The translations under genes were made by a program, and so were the position numbers. Below, in pieces: positions 21,860 through 33,136 of a stretch of 64,000 nt of DNA. The stretch is taken from contig NC_090135.1 of NCBI RefSeq assembly GCF_040581485.1, positions 1,116,001 to 1,180,000 on the forward strand, read 5' to 3'. Within the stretch, counting starts at the first letter, position 1. Each line of letters opens with the position of its first letter. Under the pieces are notes generated by a model. That model saw only the letters and a program-made list of their open reading frames with translations. It was not told where the DNA came from and ran no database searches. The stretch is from Linepithema humile (Eukaryota > Arthropoda > Insecta > Hymenoptera > Formicidae).

Positions 21860-24180
21860 TTACGGGTGGGGAGGGGGGATTGGGGGACAACTCTCCGACC
21901 CCGCCCTGTGGTTTGCCTTTTCTCCTTTCAGTGCACAGACTGGACAGTGAGCAGGTTTTCTGCACTGTGCCAGTCTGTGTCCACCCTCTCCGCAATTCAT
22001 ACAGCAGGCTGTCCTGTCTATACCAGACGGGCAGCACTGCTGCAGATGTCCACGGGCGTGACATCGGTAACAGCGGGCCGGTCTACTTTTGAGTAGTTCC
22101 ACCTCAATGGTGGACCAACCCTCTGTTACCCGGCCCAATTTCGCCGCCTTGATCGCAGCTCTGTCTGGGCATTGCACCCAGACTGTGCAGACCCCCCGTA
22201 CTATGGTGGGTATGTTCCCCACCCTAACTTCATTGGGGGAACACCCCCCAGCCTTCGCAACGGCCGCCCGGATGTCTTCCAGGTTGGCCTCCGTTGGCCC
22301 AATCTCGCGAAGGCGGAGATCAAGCCTGCGCGTTGGCCGTGTTATTTTAACGTCCTCGGTCTGGTCGAGGACGACGTTCATCGCGGAGGTGAGACGAGAC
22401 GCCTTCATCTCCGCTTCCTTCCTATTTCCTGGGATTTCCAGGAGAAGACCTCCCCCGAAGCTGTTTTTTGGCCTAATATGGTCGATTTCCAGCTCCGATA
22501 GGGAGATCTTGTCCTTCATGGTCCTCATGGTCTCCGCAAAGGAGCTCTGTCCTCTCACGGAGACGAAGACTGCAGCCGCTCTCGGGAGCCGTTTCTTCGC
22601 CCTCTTGATTGCGAGGACCCGGTCCCGCCTTTTCTCCTCTTCCCTCCTCTTTGCGGAGGAGGGAGGAGGAGGAAGGGCAGATTGGGAAGTGCCTTTCTGG
22701 CTCTTATCTCCCTTTCCGCGACCCACCACCATAGCCCAAGAGGACTTCTGAGGGGGGTTCATAGGGCCTGAGGTCTCAGCCACCCCCTCTCCTACTGCGT
22801 TGGGGGGCGTTGCCCCTGTCCCCAATAGGGGATTCTCAGGGGGAGGGGGAGTTTCCCCCTCTTCCCTACCACTCCCCAATTTCTTCGCCGCCCTGATGCA
22901 AGGGGCCGCCTTCTTCAGGGGGGCTTTTTTGGTCCTCCTTTTCTTCTGTTGCCCCTTTGTCCCAGAAGCAGGGGCAACAACAGGGGCGGGTGGAAGAATG
23001 CGAGTTAATCGCTCCTCCATTGCCTCCATCCTTTTTGTGAGGGTCTGGAGTGCTTCCATAATGCCCTTGAGACTAATCTCAATGAGCACCTGAATGGGCG
23101 TCTCGTACTCCATACCCTTACCCTCATTATTAAGGGCTGATGGCGTGTCATCAGCCCTGTCCGTTACAGGGGGGAGGGGTAAGCCTCCTTGTGTAGGAGA
23201 GGGCAGCAGCAGGTCCTGATCTCCGAACCTGTTCCTTTCCTCTCCTGCCCTCATGACCGCAATATCAGCATTCCGCTGACTTAGCTTCCTGCGAAGCTCA
23301 TTAACTTGGGCCTTAAGGGCCGTGTTGTTCGTTTGCACGGCTTCGGCCCTGGACTTCCAGAATCCAGGGTCACCACCGTGCACTGCCCTACTGGTCAAAG
23401 TCTACAGGACCTCCCTCAGTACGTAGACGTTCATTTTTAAACGTCCACTTTGTTGGCCTCGGATGTTCTTCGAACATTGGCGGATTCTCTCGACGGAGAG
23501 AAGGGTTCTGTCGAAGCGTTTGTACAGCTCCTCCGTGGAACCCCCCTCCATCTTATTGATCCTCCGCAATGCCTTCCGCTTTTGGGAGCCAGTAAAGGCC
23601 GGAGAAATCACCCTTTCTTTTTCACTGTCACTTGCAGTGTGAAGGTCAGAGCTCTGCTTCTCCATCTCTGCCACATCAGGGTCGATGAGCGGGCCCGTCC
23701 CATCCAGGCGCGGCCTGCCCGGCCCTTTATAGGCCCATGCACGTCGTTTCCCCTGGTCCGTCCTCTCCCCCCCTGGAATCCAGGTGGGTATTCCAGTAGA
23801 GGCTGAAGGGGGAATAGTCCCCTCCACTATTCCTTCTTCATCCGAGGAGAGGAGCTGGTCCTCGAAATTTACTACGGGTGAGGGTAAACCCTCCACTCGT
23901 GTGGATGGACCCGGCTGGGGGTCCCCTGTCTCCGGAATATTCAGAGAAGGGGGGATCCCCGCAGCCTCCTCCGCCCCCACCATGTCCGGAGACAAAAGAG
24001 GGTGGAAGGGGGAAGCTACTTCCACCACCTCCACCTGCTCCACCTCATCAGAGGAAGACGAGAGAAGGGTCGGGGGTTTGATCCTCCTCCTTATTGCCGT
24101 GTCTCGGGTTTTAGCCGCCGGTTTTTTGGTCGGCTTACCTCCTCCCTTTAGCCCAGTGGCCGGGGGAAAGAGCCCCCCCT
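21860..24180 (-). pseudogene. N7 ORF1: long Gag-like protein interrupted once by TAG
   Basis: The frame is open from about 24180 to the TAA at 21860-21862 except for one TAG (23402-23404) after YVLREVL. N2 has YVLREVVQTL there, so CAG (Gln) became TAG. Order: Lys-rich start; acidic region with SSSSDEVEQVEVVE; FTGSQKRKALRRINKMEGG; the NIRGQQSGRLK core; DPGFW; coiled coil (LKAQVNELRRKLSQRNADI); a basic linker; the RRM-like core (ISLSELEIDHIRPKN to EGWSTIEVELLKSRPARC); three knuckles (CYRCHARGHLQQCC, CCMNCGEGGHRLAQC, CPVC...H...C). It is otherwise intact over more than 700 codons. It is the best Gag in the array and could be rescued by readthrough. Confidence 0.85.
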
Positions 24181-24849
24181 TTAGACATTAGAGGTGTCCG
24201 GCACCCATGGGATGCCGAGCTGTTCGAGCTTTTTAAGGGCTCGATCGTCCTTCCTCATGGTGGGCGAGAAGTCGTCCCCCATCAGTTCCGCGACCAAGAC
24301 AAAGATCTCGGCCGCGAAAGCCCAGGGAACGTCATCGGGCCTTATACCGAACTCTTTTAGGTCCTGGGCAGCCATCCTCTTTAAATTTCCCATAGGTTCC
24401 CGCTCCTCACTCCACCCGGAGGTGAAGCGGAACACCCTAGAGAGATTCTCTGGGAGCCCTTCCACTGGCACTCCGTACGGGAGCGAGTCGTTCCAGGCCT
24501 TGCGGCCGTCCAACCATCTCTTGGCCACCAAGCTGTAGCCTCGGTCGTTCGCGCAATGTGCCAGGAATGCCAGGAGAGCGCAATAGCTCTTATGGAGTTC
24601 CTCCCTCATCCCTTTATTCTCGTGGAGCACGAGGTTTAGCCCCAGATAGCTGGTGGAGCTTCCCACCATCTCTAGGATTCTGTTAATCCTTTCCTTCGCG
24701 GTAGTGTCTTCCGCCGTTGCGCCCGCGGTGCACGCAACGGTTGGCCCTTCGTACAATGACGACGTACTGGGAGCAGGGACAATACCCCCAGATACGCCGG
24801 CCTCCGGGATCCGAAGCCCATTGGCAGTCTCCTTCTCATTACTAGACAT
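24181..24849 (-). CDS. N7 upstream ORF (222 aa) with GGIVPAP N-terminus
   Basis: ATG 24847-24849 to TAA 24181-24183. The first ~40 residues resemble the start of N2 Gag, including GGIVPAPSTSSLYEG. The rest (LGLNLVLHENKGMREELHKS, AFLAHCANDRGY, PEGLPENLSRVF-like, DDVPWAFAAEIFVLVAELMG) is mostly helical in character and has no relative elsewhere in the window. The Gag frame opens in -1 right at this ORF's end. Either a single-base change split one long Gag, or this is a separate upstream protein. Function unknown. Confidence 0.6.
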   Translation of the reverse strand: MSSNEKETANGLRIPEAGVSGGIVPAPSTSSLYEGPTVACTAGATAEDTTAKERINRILEMVGSSTSYLGLNLVLHENKGMREELHKSYCALLAFLAHCANDRGYSLVAKRWLDGRKAWNDSLPYGVPVEGLPENLSRVFRFTSGWSEEREPMGNLKRMAAQDLKEFGIRPDDVPWAFAAEIFVLVAELMGDDFSPTMRKDDRALKKLEQLGIPWVPDTSNV

Positions 24850-25550
24850 AGTAATCCATCATGTGTAATTTTTTACAGAGTTGTCTTCTCTGGGTTTTTA
24901 CTCTTGGTTTTCCTTCCAATAGGACGGTTGTCTGCCAAGACTGTCGAGCCCGTCCTGCCCGGATCTTTTTATAGAGGTTTTGTCTCCCTCGCGGCCCGTG
25001 CAAGCTCAATGCAAGCACCGGCCCCCGGCCCCAATAAATTGGGGTTACGGTCTACCACCCCGGCAGGTATGCCAGGGTGTCCTCCACCTGTCGCTCTCCT
25101 TCACGCCCGCGTACTCGAGGACCACGTCCCCGAGCCGTTTGGGCGGAGAAGGAGAGTTACCCTTGTAGGACACCGCTTCCCCCATGCCAGACCGCATCCT
25201 ATCCTCCCCCAAGATGGAAGAAAAAGGATCGGCCCCAGACACAGGAAGGACCGGCAGCTACGTCCACCCCCTTTAGACAGGGCCACCTGAGTGGCCCCAC
25301 CAGAGACCCATCCCGCCAGAGCAGCAGCCCCGGCCAAGATAGGCCTCAACCACGGGGGGAGCACTCCCCTGGCCAGCCGCCCCACTGGGCTTACGAACCT
25401 GGCCGCCCGTGCATGGAGGGGAGATAGAAATCTCCCCCTAACGGTGCCATGCCACCGGGGGTTTGAAGTCGGAGTCCCCGTCTCCTACCGGCGGATGGAA
25501 AAAGTCCCTTGGGGAGCCGCCGGACTCCCTGTTCCCCCCTAAGGAGGAAC
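24850..25550 (-). promoter_or_regulatory. N7 5' UTR, nearly shared with RT-bearing N3
   Basis: From about 24985 to 25550 this matches N3 15415-15984 closely, including the TATA-like block (24963-24976), the palindrome-rich ACGTCC segments and the ATGGAGGGGAGATAGAAATC region. It is evidence that the gag-only element and an RT-bearing element have exchanged or inherited the same 5' control region. Confidence 0.65.
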
Positions 25551-25638
25551 TGTGCGCTCTTAGCACCGTGAAAAGACCTTTTCAGGCCATTCCACGGTGA
25601 GCCTCCTCACCACGACAAGGTGGCGCACAACGAGGAGG
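25551..25638 (-). ncRNA. HDV-like self-cleaving ribozyme at 5' end of N7 (predicted)
   Basis: P1 CCTCCTC/GAGGAGG, P2 TGTGCGC/GCGCACA, P3 ACC/GGT with loop TTGTCGT, P4 CACCGTG/CACGGTG, J4/2 CTAAGAG. All Watson-Crick. P1 and P4 differ from N3 and N11 with matched changes on both strands. Confidence 0.78.
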
Positions 25639-26200
25639 AGAGGGGAACTTTTTTTTTTTTTTTTTTTTTTTGATGCTGGGGTCAGAACTTGTCCTGACCC
25701 CAAGGATGGGGAAATCTTCAAAAAGACCCCCTTCCGCGTGCAATGTGCAGTCCTAGTGACCGCACTGCGGAAGGGGAGTGTGGGATTCACCACCCCAGCG
25801 GAACTTTGCTGGAGTAGCGCCTACCCACTAAAACCCCACCCCTTGTTTGCTTGGTCCTCTCCTGCCATTAAGTGGGAGAGGGCTGGGAATTGCCAGAGGC
25901 ATGTCATCCAGACCCTCTCCCTGGCTTGCCTTATTACATGGCTCGTCAATTCTTCCCCCTTTCTAGGGAGGGGTGGGAGGTTGCCCTCCTCCGTCTTTAA
26001 ATTGTCTACCTCTTGGGGGCTGATGGGGAAGGGGCAGGTGCCCAAAAGGGGCTCAACCTTCCCCCCCCCCTCTCCCCCTGACCCTCACCGCGAGACGACA
26101 ATCTAGTTAATAGGCTGCCGTCCCGCGGGGGGCCTAACTTCTTTGGGTGAGAGAGGGATTATATATCCCTCTCCACCGAAGGGTCCACCCAACCTGACCC

Positions 26201-27383
26201 TGCAACCGGTTCCAGGATGCTCGAAAGACGATCCGGAGATAAAACTGAGGAGGCTATTCGGCGACCTATCCCCGAAAAATAAATAAGTAGATGTAAGAAA
26301 AATGTAACCATAGGCTAAGTTAATTGAAATAAATATCTTTTTACTTAACCGTTATTATAAAATAATATATTCTTTAGAATTACATTAGACTTACGATTAA
26401 AAGCGTAAATAAAGCGCGAATAAACAATTAAAATAAATTAAATAAATACTTCCCATACTCACCATATAACCAACAGACGTTACCTGGAATAATAAATAAT
26501 TGTTAATCTTTCCTTAAGATTTTAGTTAGGTTAACAAACAACAAGGTCAGAAAAGTGTAAATGTAATGACCATTATTAATTTTATTATGTATTTAAAAAA
26601 ATGTAATAATCTTAAGTTTAAAAATCGCGCCTGCTCAATCGTTGACCGAGCTGATCAGACGCGGACCAAACCAAGATGGCGGCAACTGACGACCGCCAGC
26701 ACGAGCTCCACGATTGGCGGAGACCTTCCAGAGCGGTGATTGGCCGCAGAACAAGCGGAAGGGATACCATGCCAGCGGACGGGTATATAAACCCGTGCCA
26801 GGAGGAATCAGTAGTAGTAGTGGATTGAGTGAAATGAAGTAGAAGGGAAGAGGACTCGAAGCGAGAGTCCACCGCTCAGCGGAGTGGTCGGTAACGCGAC
26901 GACCAATTGTAAACGCGAGTGACCGAGATGTTATCGGCGCGCGTAAAAACATTGTAAGCCACGATGGCTAATCATAAGTGTACTTTTATTTTGTTTGATA
27001 TTAAATATATACTGTTTATTTTAATTAATCATTAAAATAAAGTGTACACAAGTTATTTCGATCCGTACCTGTGTAAAGAAAGGTAGCAACACTTACCTTA
27101 TCCGTTCTGCATTCCGGTGATCCATCGTACGTGCGCGAGGTGAACCTGTGAACATAAAAAATTGGATTAGAACGAGATACGTTGCAACATCTCATCAGGC
27201 GTCTTCGTCCACGCTGAAGGAAGCGACATCCGAGCCCGAGGGTCACGGAAGGACGAGACGAGGATCGCAACCTTCTCGCTTGTAAGGTTAAAGCGAGTGG
27301 CGACCAAAACTACGGCGAACGTATTGCTGCCTGCGACTGGTGAGTCCCGAGTATTATCTCTCCATGGGGCGCGTCCGGTTACA
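26201..27383 (+). mobile_element. Solo LTR of the telomeric Ty3/gypsy-type family
   Basis: 1183 bp, begins TGCAACCGG and ends CCGGTTACA (TG...CA with inverted termini), flanked by ACCC at 26197-26200 and 27384-27387. It is clearly related to the LTRs at 45699 and 54504, including TATATAA (26784-26790), CAAAATAAA-like polyadenylation context near 27034, and the GGTGAGTCC block near the end. No internal region remains, so it probably arose by LTR-LTR recombination. Confidence 0.9.
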
Positions 27384-27395
27384 ACCCTAACAGGG

Positions 27396-28142
27396 TCAGG
27401 CCTTCGGAGACCTCTTTCTGCGCAGCAGTCTGCTGCCAATCCCCCTCTTCCCGGCAACCGCTGCGTCCTCGACTCCGGTCAGGAAGCACAACCGCCCACG
27501 GGAGGGGGGGTTATCCGTCGTGGCCATCAAGGCCTTTAGGTCCCTTTCCCGATCGGGTGGGGGCCATTCTGGGCGGGGGAATCGAGTGCAGAGCATCCGA
27601 CTCCCTTCCGCCCTATTTTGCACCGAGGTCTGCAGGTCAACCTGTCCCCAATTTGTACCTTGGGGAACGACCTCGGTGCTTTCCATCTTCAGGGCGATGA
27701 GTTCCCTGAGTTTCATCATAAAACCCACCGCCCTTTTTTGGAGCTCAGTGGCGCCAGCTAACGGACCTCGGAAGAGGAACTGAAAGTTTACCCATCCGTC
27801 CGCACTGGCGCCCCATAGGTCCGGCCTATGAGCCTTGGAAAGGCTCATTTCCTTAAGAATGCCTTCACAGGCATCCACCATCCGTAGTGAGTCTCCGTGG
27901 AGGCAGATCACCTCCACTTCAAACTCCCTGAAGGATTCGGCCTGCCGGGGATCCCACAAGCCGTCATCCGGCAACGTGGGTCCAGCATCCTCCTCCATCC
28001 TCTTCTTTGGAGGTGGGAATTTTGCCCTCACTTCCTTCTCCGCAGGTAGAGGATTCGGGGGAGTTCCCTCTTCCTCCTCCGCCTTTATCTCCAGGGGTGG
28101 GGAGTCAACCCCCACCACTTCCTCAACCACCACCTCCATCAT
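27396..28142 (-). CDS. N8 second ORF: RPDLWG-domain protein, C-terminus affected by LTR insertion
   Basis: 248 codons open. Conserved blocks: VEVICLHGDSLRMVDACEGIL, HRPDLWGAS, FQFLFRGPL, LRELIALK and the TRFPRPEWPPPDRERD stretch. The N-terminus is Glu/Pro/Lys-rich as in N5. It lies in the -1 frame relative to the preceding knuckle ORF. The protein ends close to the LTR insertion point, so the natural C-terminus may differ. Function unknown. Confidence 0.55.
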   Translation of the reverse strand: MMEVVVEEVVGVDSPPLEIKAEEEEGTPPNPLPAEKEVRAKFPPPKKRMEEDAGPTLPDDGLWDPRQAESFREFEVEVICLHGDSLRMVDACEGILKEMSLSKAHRPDLWGASADGWVNFQFLFRGPLAGATELQKRAVGFMMKLRELIALKMESTEVVPQGTNWGQVDLQTSVQNRAEGSRMLCTRFPRPEWPPPDRERDLKALMATTDNPPSRGRLCFLTGVEDAAVAGKRGIGSRLLRRKRSPKA

Positions 28143-28165
28143 CGGAGATGGTGGGGGGGGAAGGA

Positions 28166-28882
28166 TTAGCCCCCCTCCTTATCGTCAATTACCACCCCCA
28201 TTACTGGGGGTGGTAGGAGGGGACCAGTCCCCCCCATCTCCTCCTTGACCACCACCTCTATCACTGGGGATGGTGGGGGGGGGGTCAGTCCCCCCTCAAC
28301 CAAACTGTCTAGAACAGGTTCCAGGGGGGGATCTGTCCCCCCCTTTCCCCTCTTCTTCCTTCTTCTTCGTCTTCTCCTAAGGGGGACAAGCGGGCAGGTG
28401 CGGCCACCGATCCGGTGGGCCGCATCCTTGCCCGTCTCCTTGCAAGCCGGGCAGCTCGCCCTCCTCTGCGAGCATACCCGGGCTTGATGGCCGGTACCCC
28501 CGCAGTGAAGGCAGCATTTGCTGCGATCCACCGCTAAGGGGCACCGCCATTTTTCGTGCCCCCTAAGGAGGCACTTAAAACACCAGGGGGGGTGACCCCC
28601 CCTCCCTTTCCCACCGTTCTATCGGGCGCTAGCCCTTCCTTCCTCTGGGTCTGCGTCCCAACGCTACGCACGTTAGACGCAGACCCTTCCCTCGTTACAG
28701 AGGAATAGGTGGTTAAACCCACTTTTCCTCCGGGGCCTTTGCCCCCACTCTTAGGCGCTTGCGCGCGACGTCCTCGGATCTCCTCGAGGAGGGTGAGGAG
28801 GACCCTTAAAATTCTGTGGGCCTCAGCCCACAGATCTCCGTCCGCGGTAACACTTTCGCCCAGGGCGCTCGCGTGGCACGCC
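28166..28882 (-). pseudogene. N8 zinc-knuckle ORF, 5'-truncated and frameshifted
   Basis: Knuckles CFKCLLRGHEKWRC, CCLHCGGTGHQARVC and CPACKETGKDAAHRIGG...C are readable in one frame (from about 28590), followed by an Arg/Lys run and a proline-rich tail ending at 28166. Upstream of a C-run near 28595 the related sequence (VTREGSASNVRSVGTQTQRK) continues in another frame. The N-terminus is missing at the N9 junction. Confidence 0.7.
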
Positions 28883-28893
28883 TTTTTTTTTTT

Positions 28894-29632
28894 GTAAGGC
28901 GGGGGAAATCCTTTATGGATACCCTCGGGTCTCGAGGGAGAGCTCGAGGGTTATGTGGGAGTCTCTCAGGGAAGGTGTCCTTGAGGTATACCCACTAAAA
29001 CCCCCGCCGGTAGCCTTCCTAACCCATAGTAAGAGGGGGTGAGGCATCGCCAGCGGCATTCATCTCACCCCCTCTTGGGTTTGGCCGAGTGTCGGCCTCT
29101 TCCCGGTAGGGGAAGAGAGATTTTCTTCTCCCTCTCCCCTACCCGTTGCTGTTCCTTCCCTAACTGGGGAAAACTGGGCTACAACAGTCTTCCCCCGCCC
29201 CTGGTTTATGTAGGGGGGCCGGGACCACCGTGAGCCCCCGCTCACGGATGGCCCCCACTGGGGGAGGAGGGACTAGGTTCCCCCCTCTACCCAGTCTATA
29301 TGTGTAGGGAGATCTCTGTTGGGATGTCTTTCCCCAGGGGCCTCTCAGATTATGATATTGGTGGTTTAAACGCCACCATCTGAAAAACCCCTACTCCCAT
29401 CAGTCCCTACGAGGGGCTGGTAAACGGCGGCGGGGGATTATTCTTCTCCTCCGTTGCAGCAACGCGGTCGGGGGAGTACCTCCGTCGCCGTTGCCTCTCC
29501 TTCTTCTTCTCGAAGGGGGGGAGGTGGGGAGGATGGCGGAGTGCTATCCGCCATCTCCGCCTCCCCCCTTCTGATTCGTTCCGCCTCCTCCTTCTGCGAC
29601 ATTACAGCGCCGCAGAAGTCAGAGGCGGCCTT
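28894..29632 (-). other. N9 3' UTR
   Basis: GC-rich with many short inverted repeats. It shares the general pattern GGAAATCCTTTATGG...ACTAAAACCCCCGCC with the other 3' UTRs but is clearly more diverged than N5/N7/N8/N11 are from each other. Confidence 0.6.
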
Positions 29633-32600
29633 CTATTTATCCTCCCCTTCCAGCATTGCCTGAATCAATGCCGGAAGGGAAAGGTCCTGTCCAACCACTG
29701 CGGTCAGGGCTCGGCGCTCCTCCGACCAAGCCTCACACTCGGTGAGGGTGTGTTGCGCCGAGTCCCGACTGGCCGCACAGTGATGACATCCCGTCGTATG
29801 CTCCCGACCAATCCTGCACAGGTAGTCACCGAAGCAACCGTGCCCGGTGAGTACCTGTGTCAGGTGGAACTCAAGTCCTCGTCCTCGCCTGTCTACCCAT
29901 TCCGGTAGACAGGGCTGGATGGCGTGGGTGGTCCATCTGCCCGTCGCAGAGTCCGCAATAACCTCTTGCCATTGGGACACTGCTCTGCGACGGGCACTCT
30001 TCCTGATTTTGTCCACGGCCCCTGGTCTTAGACGGGCACTCCCGGTACGGTCAGGGTCCCTCGTACGCCGATAAACCTCGGCGTACGAGTTCGCCAAAAA
30101 CTCGACCGGGAGGAGGCCCGCCAGGGCCGTGGCCGCCACAAACAACGTCGTGCAGTAGGACCGAATGATCCTAACAGCCAGTCGGCGCTGTTGGCGATGA
30201 ATCATCGCTTTGATTCGCCGACTGGCCAGGACTTTATCGGCCCATACCGGTGCCCCGTATATGGACACCAACTGCACGACATTGGCGTATAAGCGCCAAA
30301 CCTTTACGTTTGGCCCACCCACGTTGAGCAGGAGACGGCCTAGATCAGCCGCCATCCTGTCCGCTTTGGGGAGGATTTGCACAAAGTGCTGTTCGAATCC
30401 CCAAAGCCCATCGAGAGTGAGGCCCAGATATTTCATCTGGGTCCCCACTAGGACTCGGGCTTCCCCCACCCACATTTGGATGGGGGAGGACGCCCCATGG
30501 CCTTGTTGTAAAAATACAAGGCTTCCGTCTTGTGCGGGGCGACCTCCAGTCCCATAGCTCTAATGAAGCATACGACTGTTCGGGTTGCGGCATTGGCCGC
30601 GTCCCGAGCCTCTACCCAGTTCTTCCCCCGGGCCACCACCAGAGTGTCGTCTGCGTAACATAGCAGACAACAGCCCAGGGGAAGCGCCGTGCAGAGCACT
30701 CTGTCATACGCGAGGTTCCACAGAAGGGGGCCTAAAACTGACCCCTGTGGAACCCCGCAGTGCATAGGCCTTCTGCTTATCCGCTCCAGTTGGTCTTTGT
30801 ACTGGAGCGTCCTGCCGCGGAAGTAGTCCCAGACTACGTCCCTTAAGTATTGGGGGAGGCCATGATGTTCCATGGCCACCCCCACCCAGTCCCAGGGAAG
30901 GGAGTTAAATGCGTTGACAATGTCTAAAGACACAGCCAGTGCCACCTCTCCCTTCCTTACAATTTGGTCCGAGAGGGCCCTCAGGTGCAGAATCGCATCT
31001 GTAGTAGAGCAACCCTCTCGGAATCCAAACTGGTCGTCACTTAAGTCGGGACCAATCCGCGACAGGTGCTGGACGATTCGGTCAGCAATTACTCTCTCGA
31101 ATAACTTGCTGACCTCGTCCAGCAGGCAAATCGGTCTGTAAGCAGAAGGCTGCTCTGCCGGCTTCCCCTCTTTGTGGATGAGAGCCAGATTGGCTGTTTT
31201 CCATGCCGAGGGGAAGGTGCCCGTCCTGAGGCAGGTGTTATACAACCTCCTCAGGCGGGCCCCTACTCCGCCAAAAACCAAGGCCCAAACTCGACCAGGG
31301 ATCCCATTCGGACCGGGGGCCTTTCCAGCCGCCCCCAGTCTTTTAGCTGCCTCGGAGAGCTCTCTTCCTGAAATTTCCAGGTCCTCGGACCAGGGGGGAG
31401 GGTTCCTCTTCGGGGGGATGTTAACATCCCTTTCGGGGAAGAGGGTCTCCACCACCTGGCCGAGAAACTCCGATTCGAGCGTCTCTGAGATGAGGGTTGC
31501 CGCCGGTCTTAGCCTGTTCAAGACTATCCAATACGGACGCCCCCATGGGTCCCTGTCGAGTTCTGCAATCAATTCCTCCCAGGCCTTGGCCTTGGCCCTG
31601 CAAATGGCCGACCGCAGTGCATATCTTGCGGAAAGGTACACACCACGCGCCATTGCAGTCTCTTCGTCGTCCCCACCCGCCCTTTGTCGGGCCCTGAGGA
31701 GATCACGACGGGCCGAATTGGCCGCTCTGCGGAGTTCCGCAATCTCCTCGCTCCACCAATACGCCGCCCGACGAGGGGCGAATCTCGATCGGGGCATGGC
31801 CGCGCACAGGCACGCGTGACCACGCCCACGATCTCGGCGGCCTCTTCTTCGGCTTTGACGTGGGCGGGAGAATCCACCCACGTCTCCACCAAGACCGCCG
31901 CCTTCAACCGATCCTGGTCAAGCTTGGCCAGGACCCATCTGCGTGGGGGTATACTTCCCCTCCGCAGGCGCCGGAGCAGCACGTCTCTGAGGTTGGCTGT
32001 CAGGACCACCTCTATGACCAGGTAGTTCGACAGGGACTCGGAGTTCGTCACCCTCCAGGACTCCACCAATTTTGCAGCCCGCGGGGAGGCCCACGTCAGA
32101 TCGACTATGGACTCCCCACGGGGATGCACGCACGTGCTCCTGGACCCCGTGTTCAGTTGCACGAGGTTCAGCTCCGACGCCCAGTCCATCACGCACTCAC
32201 CCCTTATCCCGGTGCGCCAGGAACTCCACGCCGTATTCCAGGCGTTGAAGTCCCCGGCCACTAACACAGGATGGGGGAGGCATCGGCGAATGCCCCCCCC
32301 CATCTACCGCAGGAGGTGTAGGAAGTCGGGGTGAGACATGCTAGGAGGGGCGTAGACTCCCACCACCCTTAGGGCACCCCACCGCGCGATGACATATCCC
32401 CTCTCCTTCTCCAATATGGATAAGGGGGGGAGCGCGGTGAGTTCCTTCTTATAATAGCAGCAGAGCCGTCAGCGGCCGCGACCCAGTTAGAGTTTGAGTC
32501 GGGCACGCTGTACGGCTCCGCCACCACACCCAGCCCTGCGTCACGCCCGTTCAGGTCCTGAATGAAAAGATCCTGGGCCTGACGGGCGTGATTCAGATTC

Positions 32601-32647
32601 GCCTGCAGAAATCTCGTGGACATTTTTGGGTCCACGAAACCCGTCAC
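29633..32647 (-). pseudogene. N9 ORF2: endonuclease + reverse transcriptase, three frame changes
   Basis: The protein opens with STRFLQANLNHARQAQDL (APE endonuclease), VVAEPY (Glu kept) and VAGDFNAWNTAWSS (Asp/Asn kept). The SDH motif is altered: ESLSNYLVIE stands where N3 has SDHNYIVIE, so the catalytic Asp-His pair is gone. RT: VSLDIVNAFNSLPW (motif A), GVPQGSVLGPLLWN (B) and CYADDTLVVARG (C), all intact in the 30448-31881 frame. The C-terminal CxxC/H region (RIGREHTTGCHHCAASRDS) lies in 29633-30475. Frame changes occur near 32360, 31800 and 30460. ORF1 and ORF2 overlap, as in R1-type elements. Confidence 0.85.
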
Positions 32648-33136
32648 TCCTGCAGGCTAACCTCCATTGCGCCCTCATTGGCGGGACGCTGCAAGGGTGT
32701 GGGCTCGCACTCCATTTCTTGTGGGAGATTAATCTCCACCAGGGCAGGCAGTATCGCCGCTGCCGCCTCCTTCCCTTTTTTTTGTTGGGGGGGGGTGTCG
32801 GGACAGTCCCCCCCTTTTTTTTCTTTTCCCTGTTTTTCGGGGCCTTGCACGCCGGTCCCCCCATTCTATGGGAAGCCGGCCAACCTGCTGCCTGACACAC
32901 GACACAATGTGCCGGTGCCGTGCACTTCCTTGCCTCATGTCCCTTGGTGCCACAGCAGTAGCAGCATTTACTGCGGTCCGCATTGCCCGAGGGACATTTG
33001 GCCTGCACGTGCCCCTTCTCCAGACACTTATGGCACTGGAGGGGGCGTGCGTCGAGCAACTCCACCTTGTAGGGGAACCACCCTATTATAATCTGGCCGG
33101 TTTTTGCAACCTTGATGGCCGTCTCTAAGGGACATT
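32541..33136 (-). pseudogene. N9 ORF1, 3' part (zinc knuckles)
   Basis: Continues ORF1 from 38138 after the N10 insertion: CPLETAIKVAKTGQI, FPYKVELLDARPLQC, then knuckles CHKCLEKGHVQAKC, CCYCCGTKGHEARKC and CVVCQAAGWPASHRMGG...C, and a Lys-rich tail that overlaps the start of ORF2. Confidence 0.85.
33121..33136. repeat. Target-site duplication of N10, left copy
   Basis: GTCTCTAAGGGACATT, repeated at 38138-38153. It belongs to N9 ORF1. Confidence 0.92.

Larger units (their letters stand above)
21050..25648 (-). mobile_element. N7: full-length gag-only telomeric non-LTR element
   Basis: Poly(T) 21050-21072, 3' UTR 21073-21859, Gag 21863-24180, upstream ORF 24181-24849, 5' UTR 24850-25550, ribozyme 25551-25638, then GTTCCCC next to the poly(T) of N8. 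Both ends are present, yet no endonuclease or RT sequence exists. It is the clearest gag-only element here. Confidence 0.9.
25649..28882 (-). mobile_element. N8: gag-only RPDLWG-family element, split by a solo LTR and cut at its 5' side by N9
   Basis: Poly(T) 25649-25671 and a 3' UTR like N5/N11 to 26200. The LTR (26201-27383) sits in the coding/3' UTR boundary region with a 4-bp duplication ACCC; removing it restores alignment with N5 and N11. The RPDLWG ORF and zinc-knuckle ORF follow. At 28882 the N8 sequence (GGCGCTCGCGTGGCACGCC, matching N5 near 19210 and N11 near 45005) stops at the poly(T) of N9, so the 5' UTR and any ribozyme are missing. Confidence 0.85.

Noticed and set aside
27160..27240. 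Hammerhead ribozyme in the LTR (CTGATGAG on the minus strand near 27195)
   Set aside because: No matching GAAA core segment and no stems I or III could be drawn.
4817..28893. Poly(T) tracts as isolated low-complexity sequence
   Set aside because: Each is followed by a conserved 3' UTR start and preceded by a 5' end or telomeric repeat, so they are poly(A) tails.
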